This document shows positions 7,994 to 14,300 of a stretch of DNA of 49,675 nt, piece after piece. Positions within the stretch are counted from its first letter, which is position 1; the number at the start of each line of letters is the position of its first letter. The stretch covers positions 1 through 49,675 of IMG/VR virus record IMGVR_UViG_3300021470_000001; one strand, 5' to 3'. The position numbers and the translations under genes were made by a program. The stretch comes from a virus. The notes beneath the pieces were generated by a model that ran no database searches, was not told the origin of the DNA, and worked only from the letters and a program-made list of their open reading frames with translations.

Positions 7994-8559
7994 AATATGA
8001 AGTAAAAGACAGTGGTGAGCGTGAAGAGTTTCCAAGTGGTTCTGTGCGTGACTCTCAGTTTGCTAAGGGCAGGTATGACCTGTTACCTTTTTCAGCACTA
8101 GAGAGGATTGCCATACTCACAGAGTTGGGTGCTATGAAATACGGTGCACGCAATTGGGAGAAGGGTCAACCAATTGCACGCTATATCAATAGTGCTCTAC
8201 GCCACATAATTAAATATGCAATGGGCTATCGTGATGAGGATCACCTAGCTGCTTGTTGCTGGAATGTAATGGCAGCAATGTGGACTGAGGAAGAAGTTTT
8301 ATTAAACAATTTACCCGCAGAACTAGGAGAAGGTTATGTTATCAGATCACACAGGGGAAGACAATTCAGGCCTGAAGAACAAGATGTCACAGCACAAGAT
8401 AATAAAAAAGGAGAGGAGGTTAGAAGCGATAGGGATGCGAAAACAGGGAATGACATATGCAGAGATTGGTCGTGCAATGGGTGTGACAAGGCAAGCTGCG
8501 TACAGCTATGTCGAGAGAGAATTCAAAAGCTTGATGAAGGAGGGCAGTGTAGTAGCTGA
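7990..8559 (+). CDS. dATP/dGTP diphosphohydrolase-like protein (DUF5664/MazZ type) with odd C-terminal tail
   Basis: Residues about 27-102 carry the pattern of the phage dATP/dGTP diphosphohydrolase N-terminal family: GRYDLLP, ELGAMKYGARNWEKG, SALRHIIKY..G and DHLAACCWN, an all-alpha fold that cleaves dNTPs to dNMP and pyrophosphate. In some phages relatives feed the 2-aminoadenine pathway with PurZ, but no PurZ is present here. The last ~75 residues lie entirely over the next gene in another frame and are Cys-rich (five Cys in CRDWSCNGCDKASCVQLC), so they are probably an overprinted extension. The start overlaps the polymerase stop by four bases. Confidence 0.7.
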   Translation: MKYEVKDSGEREEFPSGSVRDSQFAKGRYDLLPFSALERIAILTELGAMKYGARNWEKGQPIARYINSALRHIIKYAMGYRDEDHLAACCWNVMAAMWTEEEVLLNNLPAELGEGYVIRSHRGRQFRPEEQDVTAQDNKKGEEVRSDRDAKTGNDICRDWSCNGCDKASCVQLCRERIQKLDEGGQCSS

Positions 8560-8866
8560 GAAAGCACTTAGCCTAACACTAGCTAGGTTCGATGAGCTAC
8601 TAAAGGTATACTATAAGGAGGCAACCGCTGGTAACAGAGAATCACTTCAGTCTGTGTTATCTATCATGGATAGACAGATTAAGATATTAGGACTTGAGGC
8701 ACCTAAGAAGTCTGAATCTACTGTCACATACCAGACGCTATCAGACCAAGAGCTAATACAACAGGCAGGTATGTGGGGTATCAGTATCCCAATGGACCAG
8801 CTGACTGTGCAACCTGAATCCCTGAATGATGGAAACTTTCAAAGTCATCCAGATTTATTGCAATAA
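8336..8866 (+). CDS. Probable small terminase subunit (HTH DNA-binding)
   Basis: The 176-residue protein has an N-terminal helix-turn-helix (about residues 28-62: KQGMTYAEIGRAMGVTRQAAYSYV) and a helical middle (ALSLTLARFDELLKVYYKEA..ESLQSVLSIMDRQIKILGL) as in many phage small terminases that recognise the packaging site and assemble as rings. The ATG at 8336 has AGGAGAAGG directly upstream; ATG 8384 is a fallback. The 224-base overlap with the upstream gene is unusual. It is 2.1 kb away from the large terminase, with four genes and two transcription units in between, so a transcription-factor role cannot be excluded. Confidence 0.55.
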   Translation: MLSDHTGEDNSGLKNKMSQHKIIKKERRLEAIGMRKQGMTYAEIGRAMGVTRQAAYSYVEREFKSLMKEGSVVAEKALSLTLARFDELLKVYYKEATAGNRESLQSVLSIMDRQIKILGLEAPKKSESTVTYQTLSDQELIQQAGMWGISIPMDQLTVQPESLNDGNFQSHPDLLQ

Positions 8867-8927
8867 TTCCCAGGTTGGTACGAATAACTAGTGTTGGCTC
8901 GTTGGAACCGCTTGTGAAGACGACAAC

Positions 8928-8962
8928 AAAACACCTAGATTTAACCCTGGGTGTTTTTTTTT
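8928..8962 (+). terminator. Rho-independent terminator of the replication operon
   Basis: An 11-bp stem (8928-8938 with 8947-8957, one T-G wobble) with an 8-base loop is followed by a run of nine T from the stem end. It follows the small-terminase stop by 60 bases. Confidence 0.9.
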
Positions 8963-8982
8963 ATTTATTTTTTCTGCTAACC

Positions 8983-9010
8983 TTGCCGATAGATAAATGT
9001 GGAGTAAGAT
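8983..9010 (+). promoter_or_regulatory. Candidate promoter of the second small operon
   Basis: TTGCCG (8983-8988), 16-bp spacer, TAAGAT (9005-9010), placed just after a strong terminator and 55 bases before the next start codon. It resembles the candidate at 1038-1065. Confidence 0.45.
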
Positions 9011-9064
9011 AAGCGTATAAGGATGACGCAGTGTCAACCTGAAACACTTGAGGGAGTGAAGACA

Positions 9065-9319
9065 ATGACTACTATTACTTTGGAATTCAATATGAGAGAT
9101 ATTAATGCAATCAGAGGGGCTGTTAACACAAAGTTAACAGTAACTGAACGCAATAAAAGAGACTTGAAAATGGCACTAAACAATTCGATGGTGCCAGTGG
9201 CTTTAAAGTGTGCGTTACACGAAGAGCTAAGGGAAGCTAACAACACCCTTCATGACCTGAGACTTCTAGAACACAAGATAGACGCTTTTGTAACTAACCA
9301 AACAGGGGAGGACATGTAA
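9065..9319 (+). CDS. Hypothetical protein, 84 aa
   Basis: No family recognised. The sequence is helical and charged (ERNKRDLKMAL, LHEELREANNTLHDLRLLEHKI), suggesting a short coiled coil. I chose ATG 9065 because the TTGAGGGAG leader motif (9048-9056) ends eight bases before it; the in-frame ATG at 9023 has AGG only one base away and is less likely. It is the first gene of a four-gene operon ending at the terminator at 10479. Confidence 0.65.
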   Translation: MTTITLEFNMRDINAIRGAVNTKLTVTERNKRDLKMALNNSMVPVALKCALHEELREANNTLHDLRLLEHKIDAFVTNQTGEDM

Positions 9320-9320
9320 C

Positions 9321-9503
9321 ATGACACAGGAAGAATATCAAAAAGCTACTGAGGACTTGGCGTTCGACAGGGAGCTAGCTAGGGATAAGGCTTGGTTAAA
9401 ATATCATGACGCTAGGACTAGGATTGACCTAGCGTATGATAAGGCTATGGAAAAACTTTGGAATAAACTTTGGGTCACTAAAAAGAAAGAGGTTGTATCA
9501 TGA
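9321..9503 (+). CDS. Small charged helical protein, 60 aa
   Basis: Unrecognised. Nearly the whole chain is charged and helical (RELARDKAWLKYHDARTRI...AMEKLWNKLW) with no membrane segment, so a small coiled-coil or partner-binding protein is plausible. GGGGAGGA at 9305-9312 is a very strong ribosome site. The stop overlaps the next start by four bases (ATGA). Confidence 0.6.
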   Translation: MTQEEYQKATEDLAFDRELARDKAWLKYHDARTRIDLAYDKAMEKLWNKLWVTKKKEVVS

Positions 9504-9961
9504 GTATTCAATTTGTGCGGAATGATGAGATTATACCTGCGTTGCTTGCTAGTGGTCACCTGACCACTGGCAACAAGATACCTAAGCTTTATAATACCTT
9601 GACTAAGCACAAGAATGGTAACCTCAGGAAGCCCTTAGAAGGCACAATATCTATTGAGGAGGCTAACGAGTGCACTGATAACTATTCAAAGAAATTGTGC
9701 ACCAATGAGAACCCCTATTACTACATTGAGTCTGATGACATCAATGATGAAACAGGTTACTCAATCCCAGGGTTGGATAAATACGACAAGGTCACAGGTA
9801 AGCCTATTGTAACCCACCTACAGAATTTGCAGCGTGAGTGGCAGATGGCTAAGGACACACGGTTGCCTATTGGATGGAAGCCAACCTGTGCTGTTGAACC
9901 AGCAGACCCTGAGAGAACAGCACATGAGCTTAGAATGTCTAAGTTCGTGATACTGGACTAA
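9500..9961 (+). CDS. Hypothetical protein, 153 aa
   Basis: No family recognised. Soluble, with an acidic centre (YIESDDINDETG) and a C-terminal half rich in Pro and Trp (LQREWQMAKDTRLPIGWKP). Its last residues KFVILD resemble the last residues YMILD of the GNAT protein that follows, which may be chance. It is start-coupled to the preceding gene and lies in the second small operon. Confidence 0.6.
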   Translation: MSIQFVRNDEIIPALLASGHLTTGNKIPKLYNTLTKHKNGNLRKPLEGTISIEEANECTDNYSKKLCTNENPYYYIESDDINDETGYSIPGLDKYDKVTGKPIVTHLQNLQREWQMAKDTRLPIGWKPTCAVEPADPERTAHELRMSKFVILD

Positions 9962-9983
9962 CTTCTTAAAGGTACTGAGGAAG

Positions 9984-10436
9984 ATGATAAGAAAAGCAAC
10001 AAAGAATGATTTTGATTCTATCGACAAAATTGGAACTGATAGTTATCCAGACAATTATTATGAAGGTGTTGAATCGTTTCGTTCCAAGTTGCTTGCTTAT
10101 CCTGACGGATGCTTTGTCTGCCAGCCTAGGAATGATGTAATAGGATATATCATTTCATTCCCCTACATCCTGTTTAAACCGTATCCAATCAATTGCTACT
10201 ACAAAAATATAGAACACCCAACTTGTTATTACATCCACGATCTTTGTGTATTAAAAGAGCATCGTGGAAGTGGATATGCTTCCGCATTAGTTAATGAAGT
10301 TCTTAAAATCAAATCATATCCTAAAGCATTGATGTCTGTGCTTGATTCAAATAAGTTCTGGGAAAGATTCGGATTTAAGCCATACAAAACCGAAATGTAT
10401 TATGGAATGAATTCAACCTATATGATACTGGACTAA
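9984..10436 (+). CDS. GNAT-family N-acetyltransferase (second copy)
   Basis: The 150-residue protein has a GNAT layout: IRKATKNDFDSI at the N-terminus, strand IHDLCVLKEHRGSGYA with the R-G-S-G-Y-A acetyl-CoA loop (about residues 94-99), helix SALVNEVL, and the closing KFWERFGFKPYKTE. It is a free-standing acetyltransferase of unknown substrate and is only distantly similar to the GNAT at 385, so the two were probably acquired separately. GAGGAAG precedes the ATG. It is the last gene before a terminator. Confidence 0.75.
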   Translation: MIRKATKNDFDSIDKIGTDSYPDNYYEGVESFRSKLLAYPDGCFVCQPRNDVIGYIISFPYILFKPYPINCYYKNIEHPTCYYIHDLCVLKEHRGSGYASALVNEVLKIKSYPKALMSVLDSNKFWERFGFKPYKTEMYYGMNSTYMILD

Positions 10437-10478
10437 GGAACTCCGTTAGTTCAGGGAAACGCATTTGCGTGAACTAAG

Positions 10479-10522
10479 ACTCAATTACTAATTTAAAAGA
10501 TATTAGTAGTTGAGTTTTTTTG
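10479..10522 (+). terminator. Rho-independent terminator after the second GNAT gene
   Basis: A 14-bp stem with one wobble pair (10479-10492 with 10502-10515) and a 9-base loop is followed by a T7 run. An additional smaller hairpin (TTAGTTCA with TGAACTAA, 10446-10476) precedes it. Confidence 0.85.
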
Positions 10523-10531
10523 TTAATTAAC

Positions 10532-10561
10532 TTGACACATAAAACAAGCACAGACTATAAT
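10532..10561 (+). promoter_or_regulatory. Perfect-consensus sigma70 promoter
   Basis: TTGACA (10532-10537), an 18-bp spacer and TATAAT (10556-10561) match both consensus boxes in full, the only such pair I found. It points towards the large terminase. The predicted start, near 10568, lies at the foot of a stable hairpin, and the transcript would run antisense through the small gene at 10630-10890 before reaching the terminase. Confidence 0.75.
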
Positions 10562-10570
10562 CGCATATAG

Positions 10571-10614
10571 AGAGATTTACTGCCAGAGCGCGAGCGTCAG
10601 GCAGGTAAATCTCT
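10571..10614 (+). other. Stable hairpin at the 5' end of the transcript from the consensus promoter
   Basis: AGAGATTTAC plus TGCC (10571-10584) pairs with GGCA, a bulged G, and GTAAATCTCT (10600-10614): 14 base pairs with one bulge and a 15-base GC-rich loop. No T-run follows on the plus strand, so it is more likely a leader stem or the start of a small RNA than a terminator. On the minus strand it lies just after the gene at 10630-10890 and may help to end or stabilise that transcript. Confidence 0.55.
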
Positions 10615-10629
10615 TATATACAAATTGCA

Positions 10630-10890
10630 CTAATCATCTAGATCTTTTACAAATCCCATTAGCTGAAACATACTAGCACAATAGGTTTCTAGCTGGACAG
10701 GGTTGTCCTTGGTTGCAACAAATGTACCATCGTTGCGTTCAATAGTCCAATTCTCAACATCACCCCTGAACTTCATCATCGCACCAATAAACTTGTACAT
10801 CTTACCAAGGTTTAGTTGCCAATCACAGGTGTAGTCCGTCTTGTCTGTGAACAACACATGAATCCTAAAGCACATCCCACGCTTAATCAT
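10630..10890 (-). CDS. Hypothetical protein, 86 aa, single minus-strand gene
   Basis: No family recognised. The chain has a beta-rich N-terminal half (CFRIHVLFTDKTDYTCDWQL) and a helical C-terminus, with no membrane segment. I chose the ATG at 10890 because it follows the TTGAGGGAG leader motif (10897-10905) by six bases; the longer frame starting upstream would remove that site. It has its own promoter (10932-10959) and is transcribed against the large terminase region, so it probably belongs to the early class, like the other two genes with this leader. Confidence 0.65.
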   Translation of the reverse strand: MIKRGMCFRIHVLFTDKTDYTCDWQLNLGKMYKFIGAMMKFRGDVENWTIERNDGTFVATKDNPVQLETYCASMFQLMGFVKDLDD

Positions 10891-10931
10891 AGCTTTCTCC
10901 CTCAAAATGTGATAATGTAAAACCAACTGTT

Positions 10932-10959
10932 ATTATATAACCTCACTGGGAATAAACAA
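10932..10959 (-). promoter_or_regulatory. Promoter for the minus-strand 86-aa gene
   Basis: On the minus strand, TTGTTT (10959-10954), a 16-bp spacer and TATAAT (10937-10932) precede the gene by about 40 bases. The -35 box touches the terminase start codon, so the two units are packed head to head. Confidence 0.55.
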
Positions 10960-12533
10960 TGTCAGCAGCAATGACCAGATTAGAATTAGAGGAGAAGTTA
11001 AAACAGGCTTACACTATTGCGGAGTTAGCATCTGCACGCAGTATTAAAGGATATTTAGACTCTGTAATTATTGACTCACGCCCTGAGCCTAGGCGTTTCG
11101 CACATGTCGCACGACCCTGGCAATGGAAGCGTACAACATACATGATGGAACCTATTGAGGCGTTGTGTGGTTTACGCCCTGAGTTTAAAGGTCCTCGTAA
11201 CACATGGGAAACACTTCCGCGCGGACACGACAAGACAACAGGACTCGCACGCATATGCAATTGGGTACTAGCGTTCAGTCGTAAACCAATTGAGATAGTT
11301 GCAGCAGCGGCAGATTTCGATCAAGCAGCACTACTTGTTGAGTCTATGGCAGCAGAGGCTAGATTGAATCCTTGGTTAGCTAAACGCATTGTGTATGGTG
11401 CTAAGAGAATCAAAGGACCGGGGGGAATACTAAAGATTCTAACTGCGGATAGTGCAACATCATTTGGTCTTAGAGCAGATTTAGTGGTTTGCGATGAAGT
11501 GACACATTGGAAGAAGAGAGACTTGTGGGATACACTATGGTCAGGTAGGCAGAAGAGACCTGGATCTGTGTTTGTTGTTATCACAAACGCTGGCACACTT
11601 GGTTCGTGGCAACATGAGATTGTAGAACAAGTTAAGACTGATGATAGCTGGACAGTCTACGAGGCTAATGGACAATTAGACTCTTGGATGGATGCAGAAG
11701 CTATCCAGCGTGATCGAGCACTATTACCTAATGGTGTCGCACGCCGTGTGTTGGATAATGTGTGGATTGACCCAGCAGAAGAGTCAGGTTATCTAACAAG
11801 AGCAGAGATAAATTTAGGTACACAGCTAGGTGCAACAAAAAACCTTGTTTATACGACATCCGGTCTGCATGGCATGGAGTATGTTGCCGCAATTGATTAC
11901 GGAGCCAGAAGAGATAGGACTTCCATGTGTGTTATGCACCGTGATTTGGATGGTGTTTATGTGCTTGACAGAATGGACATTATCCAGGGCACGCCACTTG
12001 CACCAGTACCAATTGCTACTGTTGATTCATGGATAGAGAATGTAGCTAGTAACTTCAACAATCCCACTATAATTATAGACCCTTGGCAGATGGAAGCCAC
12101 AGTTCAAAAGTATGAACACAGACTGCGTTGCACTAGATTTGATGGGCGTTCAGGTAAGTCTAATTATGAGATGGCGGAGTTGCTAAGGAGCCTATTAGTC
12201 AACAACCAATTGGCGTGGTATTCTGACCCTGCGCCACTACAAGTTGGTAAGAGAAAAGAGACACTTGTTGATGAGATGGCAGGCCTAATAATCAAGACAA
12301 CAGGTAGCTCGTACAGATTCGACCACACGAATGGCCTGCACGATGACCGCACAGTATCAATGGGCATGGCGCTAGTCACACTAGCTGGTCAACAACAGGT
12401 AGGCCCGTGGGTAGCACCTGGTAGCCTGCTCAAACCTGCACCCACAGATTATTGCCTGCGCACACCTAAGTTCAATGGTATGTTTGGCTTAGGTCTAAAA
12501 CCGGATAGTGCAGGTCGCAATATATTTGGTTAG
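10959..12533 (+). CDS. terL: Terminase large subunit
   Basis: This 524-residue packaging motor has the ATPase and nuclease of phage large terminases. ATPase: an atypical Walker A, LPRGHDKTT with Lys92 and Thr93 (RGxxKT form), and Walker B LVVCDE with Asp179/Glu180. Nuclease: three acidic sites in order, AIDYG (Asp313), IIDPWQ (Asp374) and HDDR (Asp462/463), an RNase H-like set for cutting concatemers. It should work with the small subunit and the portal (16326). The ribosome site is weak (GGGA seven bases upstream). The last bases already hold GTGCAGG/CCTGCAC motifs that continue into the non-coding region behind it. Confidence 0.9.
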   Translation: MSAAMTRLELEEKLKQAYTIAELASARSIKGYLDSVIIDSRPEPRRFAHVARPWQWKRTTYMMEPIEALCGLRPEFKGPRNTWETLPRGHDKTTGLARICNWVLAFSRKPIEIVAAAADFDQAALLVESMAAEARLNPWLAKRIVYGAKRIKGPGGILKILTADSATSFGLRADLVVCDEVTHWKKRDLWDTLWSGRQKRPGSVFVVITNAGTLGSWQHEIVEQVKTDDSWTVYEANGQLDSWMDAEAIQRDRALLPNGVARRVLDNVWIDPAEESGYLTRAEINLGTQLGATKNLVYTTSGLHGMEYVAAIDYGARRDRTSMCVMHRDLDGVYVLDRMDIIQGTPLAPVPIATVDSWIENVASNFNNPTIIIDPWQMEATVQKYEHRLRCTRFDGRSGKSNYEMAELLRSLLVNNQLAWYSDPAPLQVGKRKETLVDEMAGLIIKTTGSSYRFDHTNGLHDDRTVSMGMALVTLAGQQQVGPWVAPGSLLKPAPTDYCLRTPKFNGMFGLGLKPDSAGRNIFG

Positions 12534-12743
12534 CCTGCACTTACCAGATTAAGAGAGTGGGAATGTGCGTAATAGGTTAGCCTGCACATTCCATGTTACA
12601 AACTGTGGGCATCGCTGCGCGATAGCCTGCATTGTGTACTATAAAATTGTAGCGGCTCCGCGCCGCCTCCATGCAAAAACATGTAGTGCACTTCGTGCAC
12701 ATCAGTTGTAGTCTGTAGTTGCAGGTCGCTACGCTCCCTGCAC
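12508..12743. repeat. Cluster of short palindromes and CCTGCAC/GTGCAGG motifs downstream of terL
   Basis: Dyads here include GTGCAGG...CCTGCAC (12508-12540, across the terL stop), GGAATGTGC with GCACATTCC (12560-12592), ATCGC-TGC-GCGAT (12611-12623), GCGGC-TCCGC-GCCGC (12652-12666), GTGCAC-TTC-GTGCAC (12686-12700) and TGCAGG...CCCTGCA (12720-12742). The CCTGCA(C) motif occurs about ten times in both orientations between 12508 and 12954. No open reading frame here is convincing. Confidence 0.75.
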
Positions 12744-13070
12744 AAAAGCGGCGAATTAAAGATATAAATAGTCTTAATCTATTTTTAGTTGCAGGCTATC
12801 ACCAAACGCTATAAAAATAGGGGTTTCAGCACACCGCGCCGCTGCCTGCACATTAGAGATAAGAGATGTGCGAATATATTTTATTGCCTGCATCGATGTG
12901 CACCAAACGCTATGTTTATAGGTGTTTCGTGCAGGCTTCTTTTCTTGCCTGCACAATAGCGGCGAATAACGGATATAACTACTCTCAATATATTAAGACT
13001 ACACATGTGCGTTATTATTATTTCGCATGTTCACCAAAGCCTATGTTTATAGGGGTTTCATGACATACAT
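12738..13070. repeat. Three tandem composite repeats, each with a conserved hairpin
   Basis: Units begin near 12738, 12844 and 12947. Each starts with CCTGCACA, continues with an AT-rich stretch (units 1 and 3 share GCGGCGAAT), and ends in a related 30-base element starting CACCAAA (12800-12832, 12901-12935, 13032-13063). Each element folds as a stem around CTAT and ATAGG with a four-base loop, flanked by AAA and TTT; the middle pair varies. Unit 3 has extra bases before its hairpin. The stretch from 12534 to 13137 lacks a supportable gene. Confidence 0.8.
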
Positions 13071-13137
13071 TAGAGACACGCTTAGTGCACTATTACCTAT
13101 TGCGGATAAGCGGAGTGTAAATATATTTATAGTGCGT

Positions 13138-13163
13138 AACGCCGAGTACGGTGTTTTTTTTTT
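13138..13163 (+). terminator. Rho-independent terminator of the terL transcript
   Basis: AACGCCG (13138-13144) pairs with CGGTGTT (13149-13155, one wobble) around a four-base loop; ten T (13154-13163) follow. It implies that the repeat region at 12534-13137 is transcribed as the terL 3' tail. Confidence 0.8.
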
Positions 13164-13179
13164 CGATTATTTTGTGTTA

Positions 13180-13205
13180 GGGGGGGGCACCACCAGTGGG
13201 GGGGG
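13180..13205. other. Two G8 tracts between convergent terminators
   Basis: Two runs of eight G (13180-13187 and 13198-13205) are separated by ten bases, CACCACCAGT. They lie in the 60-bp gap between the plus-strand terminator and the minus-strand terminator. No gene overlaps them. Confidence 0.8.
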
Positions 13206-13223
13206 TACCTAAAATTTACGGAA

Positions 13224-13252
13224 TAAAAAAATGACACTATCTTCACAGTATC
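13224..13252 (-). terminator. Rho-independent terminator of the minus-strand operon
   Basis: Read on the minus strand, GATACTGT-GAAG-ATAGTGTC (13252-13233, two wobble pairs) is followed by A and a T-run of seven (13231-13225). It ends the methyltransferase operon 25 bases after its last stop codon. Confidence 0.85.
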
Positions 13253-13277
13253 TACATATTCAAATTCAGGTAGCTAC

Positions 13278-13478
13278 TCACTTAGGCTGGAGAACAAAGT
13301 TGTTCAGGCACCAACAGAAAGCTTTCATAAACCAAAAGAATATAATAAACCCCACAGGTAGTGAGATTGCAAATAGTACTAGCCTGCCCAATACTGTTAA
13401 AAGAGAGTCGTTGTCTCCTATATCACAATTAGTAACCATGATGTGGTGTGTAATCTTTTCGTCCATTGGATTCTTCAT
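13278..13478 (-). CDS. Small membrane protein, 66 aa
   Basis: One clear membrane segment of about 25 residues in the middle (LVLFAISLPVGFIIFFWF), with a polar N-terminal half and a short basic C-terminal end, gives a single-span protein. AAGGA lies six bases before the ATG, and the start overlaps the stop of the preceding 43-aa gene (ATGA), which favours this frame over the plus-strand frame covering the same bases. It is the last gene of the minus-strand operon, directly before a terminator. Function unknown; a holin-like or exclusion role is only a guess. Confidence 0.6.
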   Translation of the reverse strand: MKNPMDEKITHHIMVTNCDIGDNDSLLTVLGRLVLFAISLPVGFIIFFWFMKAFCWCLNNFVLQPK

Positions 13479-13606
13479 TTTGCGTCCTTAGAAAGTTCGA
13501 GTATAAATTTGTACATCACAAGTGCGTCATTCATTTGTATAAATGGTTTGGAGGCCTTGAACGCAGTTTCGATGCGTTCAAGGACTTCTAGTAATTCAGG
13601 AGTCAT
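13475..13606 (-). CDS. Small hypothetical protein, 43 aa
   Basis: A short helical protein (MTPELLEVLERIETAFKA at its start) with amphipathic character and no membrane segment. It starts one base after the Gp88-like stop, has AAGGGA as ribosome site inside that gene's end, and its stop overlaps the next start by four bases. This tight packing on both sides is the main evidence that it is translated. Function unknown. Confidence 0.55.
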   Translation of the reverse strand: MTPELLEVLERIETAFKASKPFIQMNDALVMYKFILELSKDAK

Positions 13607-13607
13607 G

Positions 13608-14300
13608 TTATCCCTTAAATCTTTTAGATTCTCTTTTAGACTGTTGCTGGCCAAATGTTAAACCATCTTGTATTTTAATAAACTGAGGAATCCTATTAGA
13701 GACAATCCCAATCTTATTTGTTGGCAGGGCGAAGCAAAGTAAATCACTAGCACCTTGATTCATGTAACCAGCGTCTAAAAGTGCTTGTTCTGTAGGGAAA
13801 ACATCACAGTGTCTGTCGTTCTCCTTGTCGATTAGGTGATCTTCCCTGCCACCCATAGAAAACAGGTACCTGAAGTTGTGCGGTATCTCACGCTGGTATC
13901 TTTTAAAACGGGAAACTTCTTTTGTGTAGGCATAAAATGTAACCTGCTCATGAAGTATAGCTATATCAATCCACGACTGTAGGTAGTCGTCTGAGAAGAA
14001 ATCACCTGCATCGTGTATCCTCAGGTATTTCAAATTTCTCTTCTTGCGTATCTCAGCACTCATGTCAGTAAACCACTCAGCCTGTTTAAAAATAAAGTGC
14101 TCCAAGTTAGCAAGGTGTTTAGCCTTCACCACTGGGAAAAGGTAAGTACCATTGCGTGCGTAGCACATCTTCGCACACACACCTGCATTAGGGCAGCAGT
14201 TGAACCAGCTACCATCTGACATTTTTACATTCCATGCAGGTATAGTCCAATTCCAGATTCCATCCTTACGCAGTTCAGAATTCTGTGTTAGTAACTTCAT
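13608..14300 (-). CDS. Gp88-like phage protein (Cys-rich, function unknown)
   Basis: The 230-residue protein has the pattern of the phage Gp88 family: NWTIPAWNVK near the start, then C-P-N-A-G-V-C-A-K-M-C-Y-A-R-N-G-T-Y (about residues 36-53), KAKHLANLE, and LRIHDAGDFFSDDYLQSWIDIA. Cysteines 35, 36, 42 and 46 in the first part resemble a metal site, though it does not fit the radical-SAM CxxxCxxC spacing exactly. Biochemical role unknown in the family to my knowledge. The start overlaps the methyltransferase stop by four bases, and two tiny genes follow directly, so all four belong to one minus-strand operon. Confidence 0.65.
   Translation of the reverse strand: MKLLTQNSELRKDGIWNWTIPAWNVKMSDGSWFNCCPNAGVCAKMCYARNGTYLFPVVKAKHLANLEHFIFKQAEWFTDMSAEIRKKRNLKYLRIHDAGDFFSDDYLQSWIDIAILHEQVTFYAYTKEVSRFKRYQREIPHNFRYLFSMGGREDHLIDKENDRHCDVFPTEQALLDAGYMNQGASDLLCFALPTNKIGIVSNRIPQFIKIQDGLTFGQQQSKRESKRFKG

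Noticed and set aside
7990-8559. Complete 2-aminoadenine (Z-genome) pathway
   Set aside because: Only the hydrolase-like member is present; I found no PurZ-like or DatZ-like protein.
10446-10476. tRNA-like stem structure before the terminator
   Set aside because: Only nested hairpins are seen; there is no cloverleaf, anticodon arm or T-arm consensus.
12866-13063. Plus-strand frame of 65 codons in the repeat region
   Set aside because: It reads through the composite repeats, giving Cys/Tyr-rich sequence that repeats only because the DNA repeats; no ribosome site.
12738-13070. CRISPR array for the three repeats
   Set aside because: Only three degenerate copies, spacing of 101 and 131 bases, the intervening parts are themselves related, and no cas gene is present.
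13231-13491. Plus-strand frame of 86 codons
   Set aside because: It starts inside the minus-strand terminator and lies opposite the better-supported 66-aa membrane protein, which has a ribosome site and start-stop coupling.
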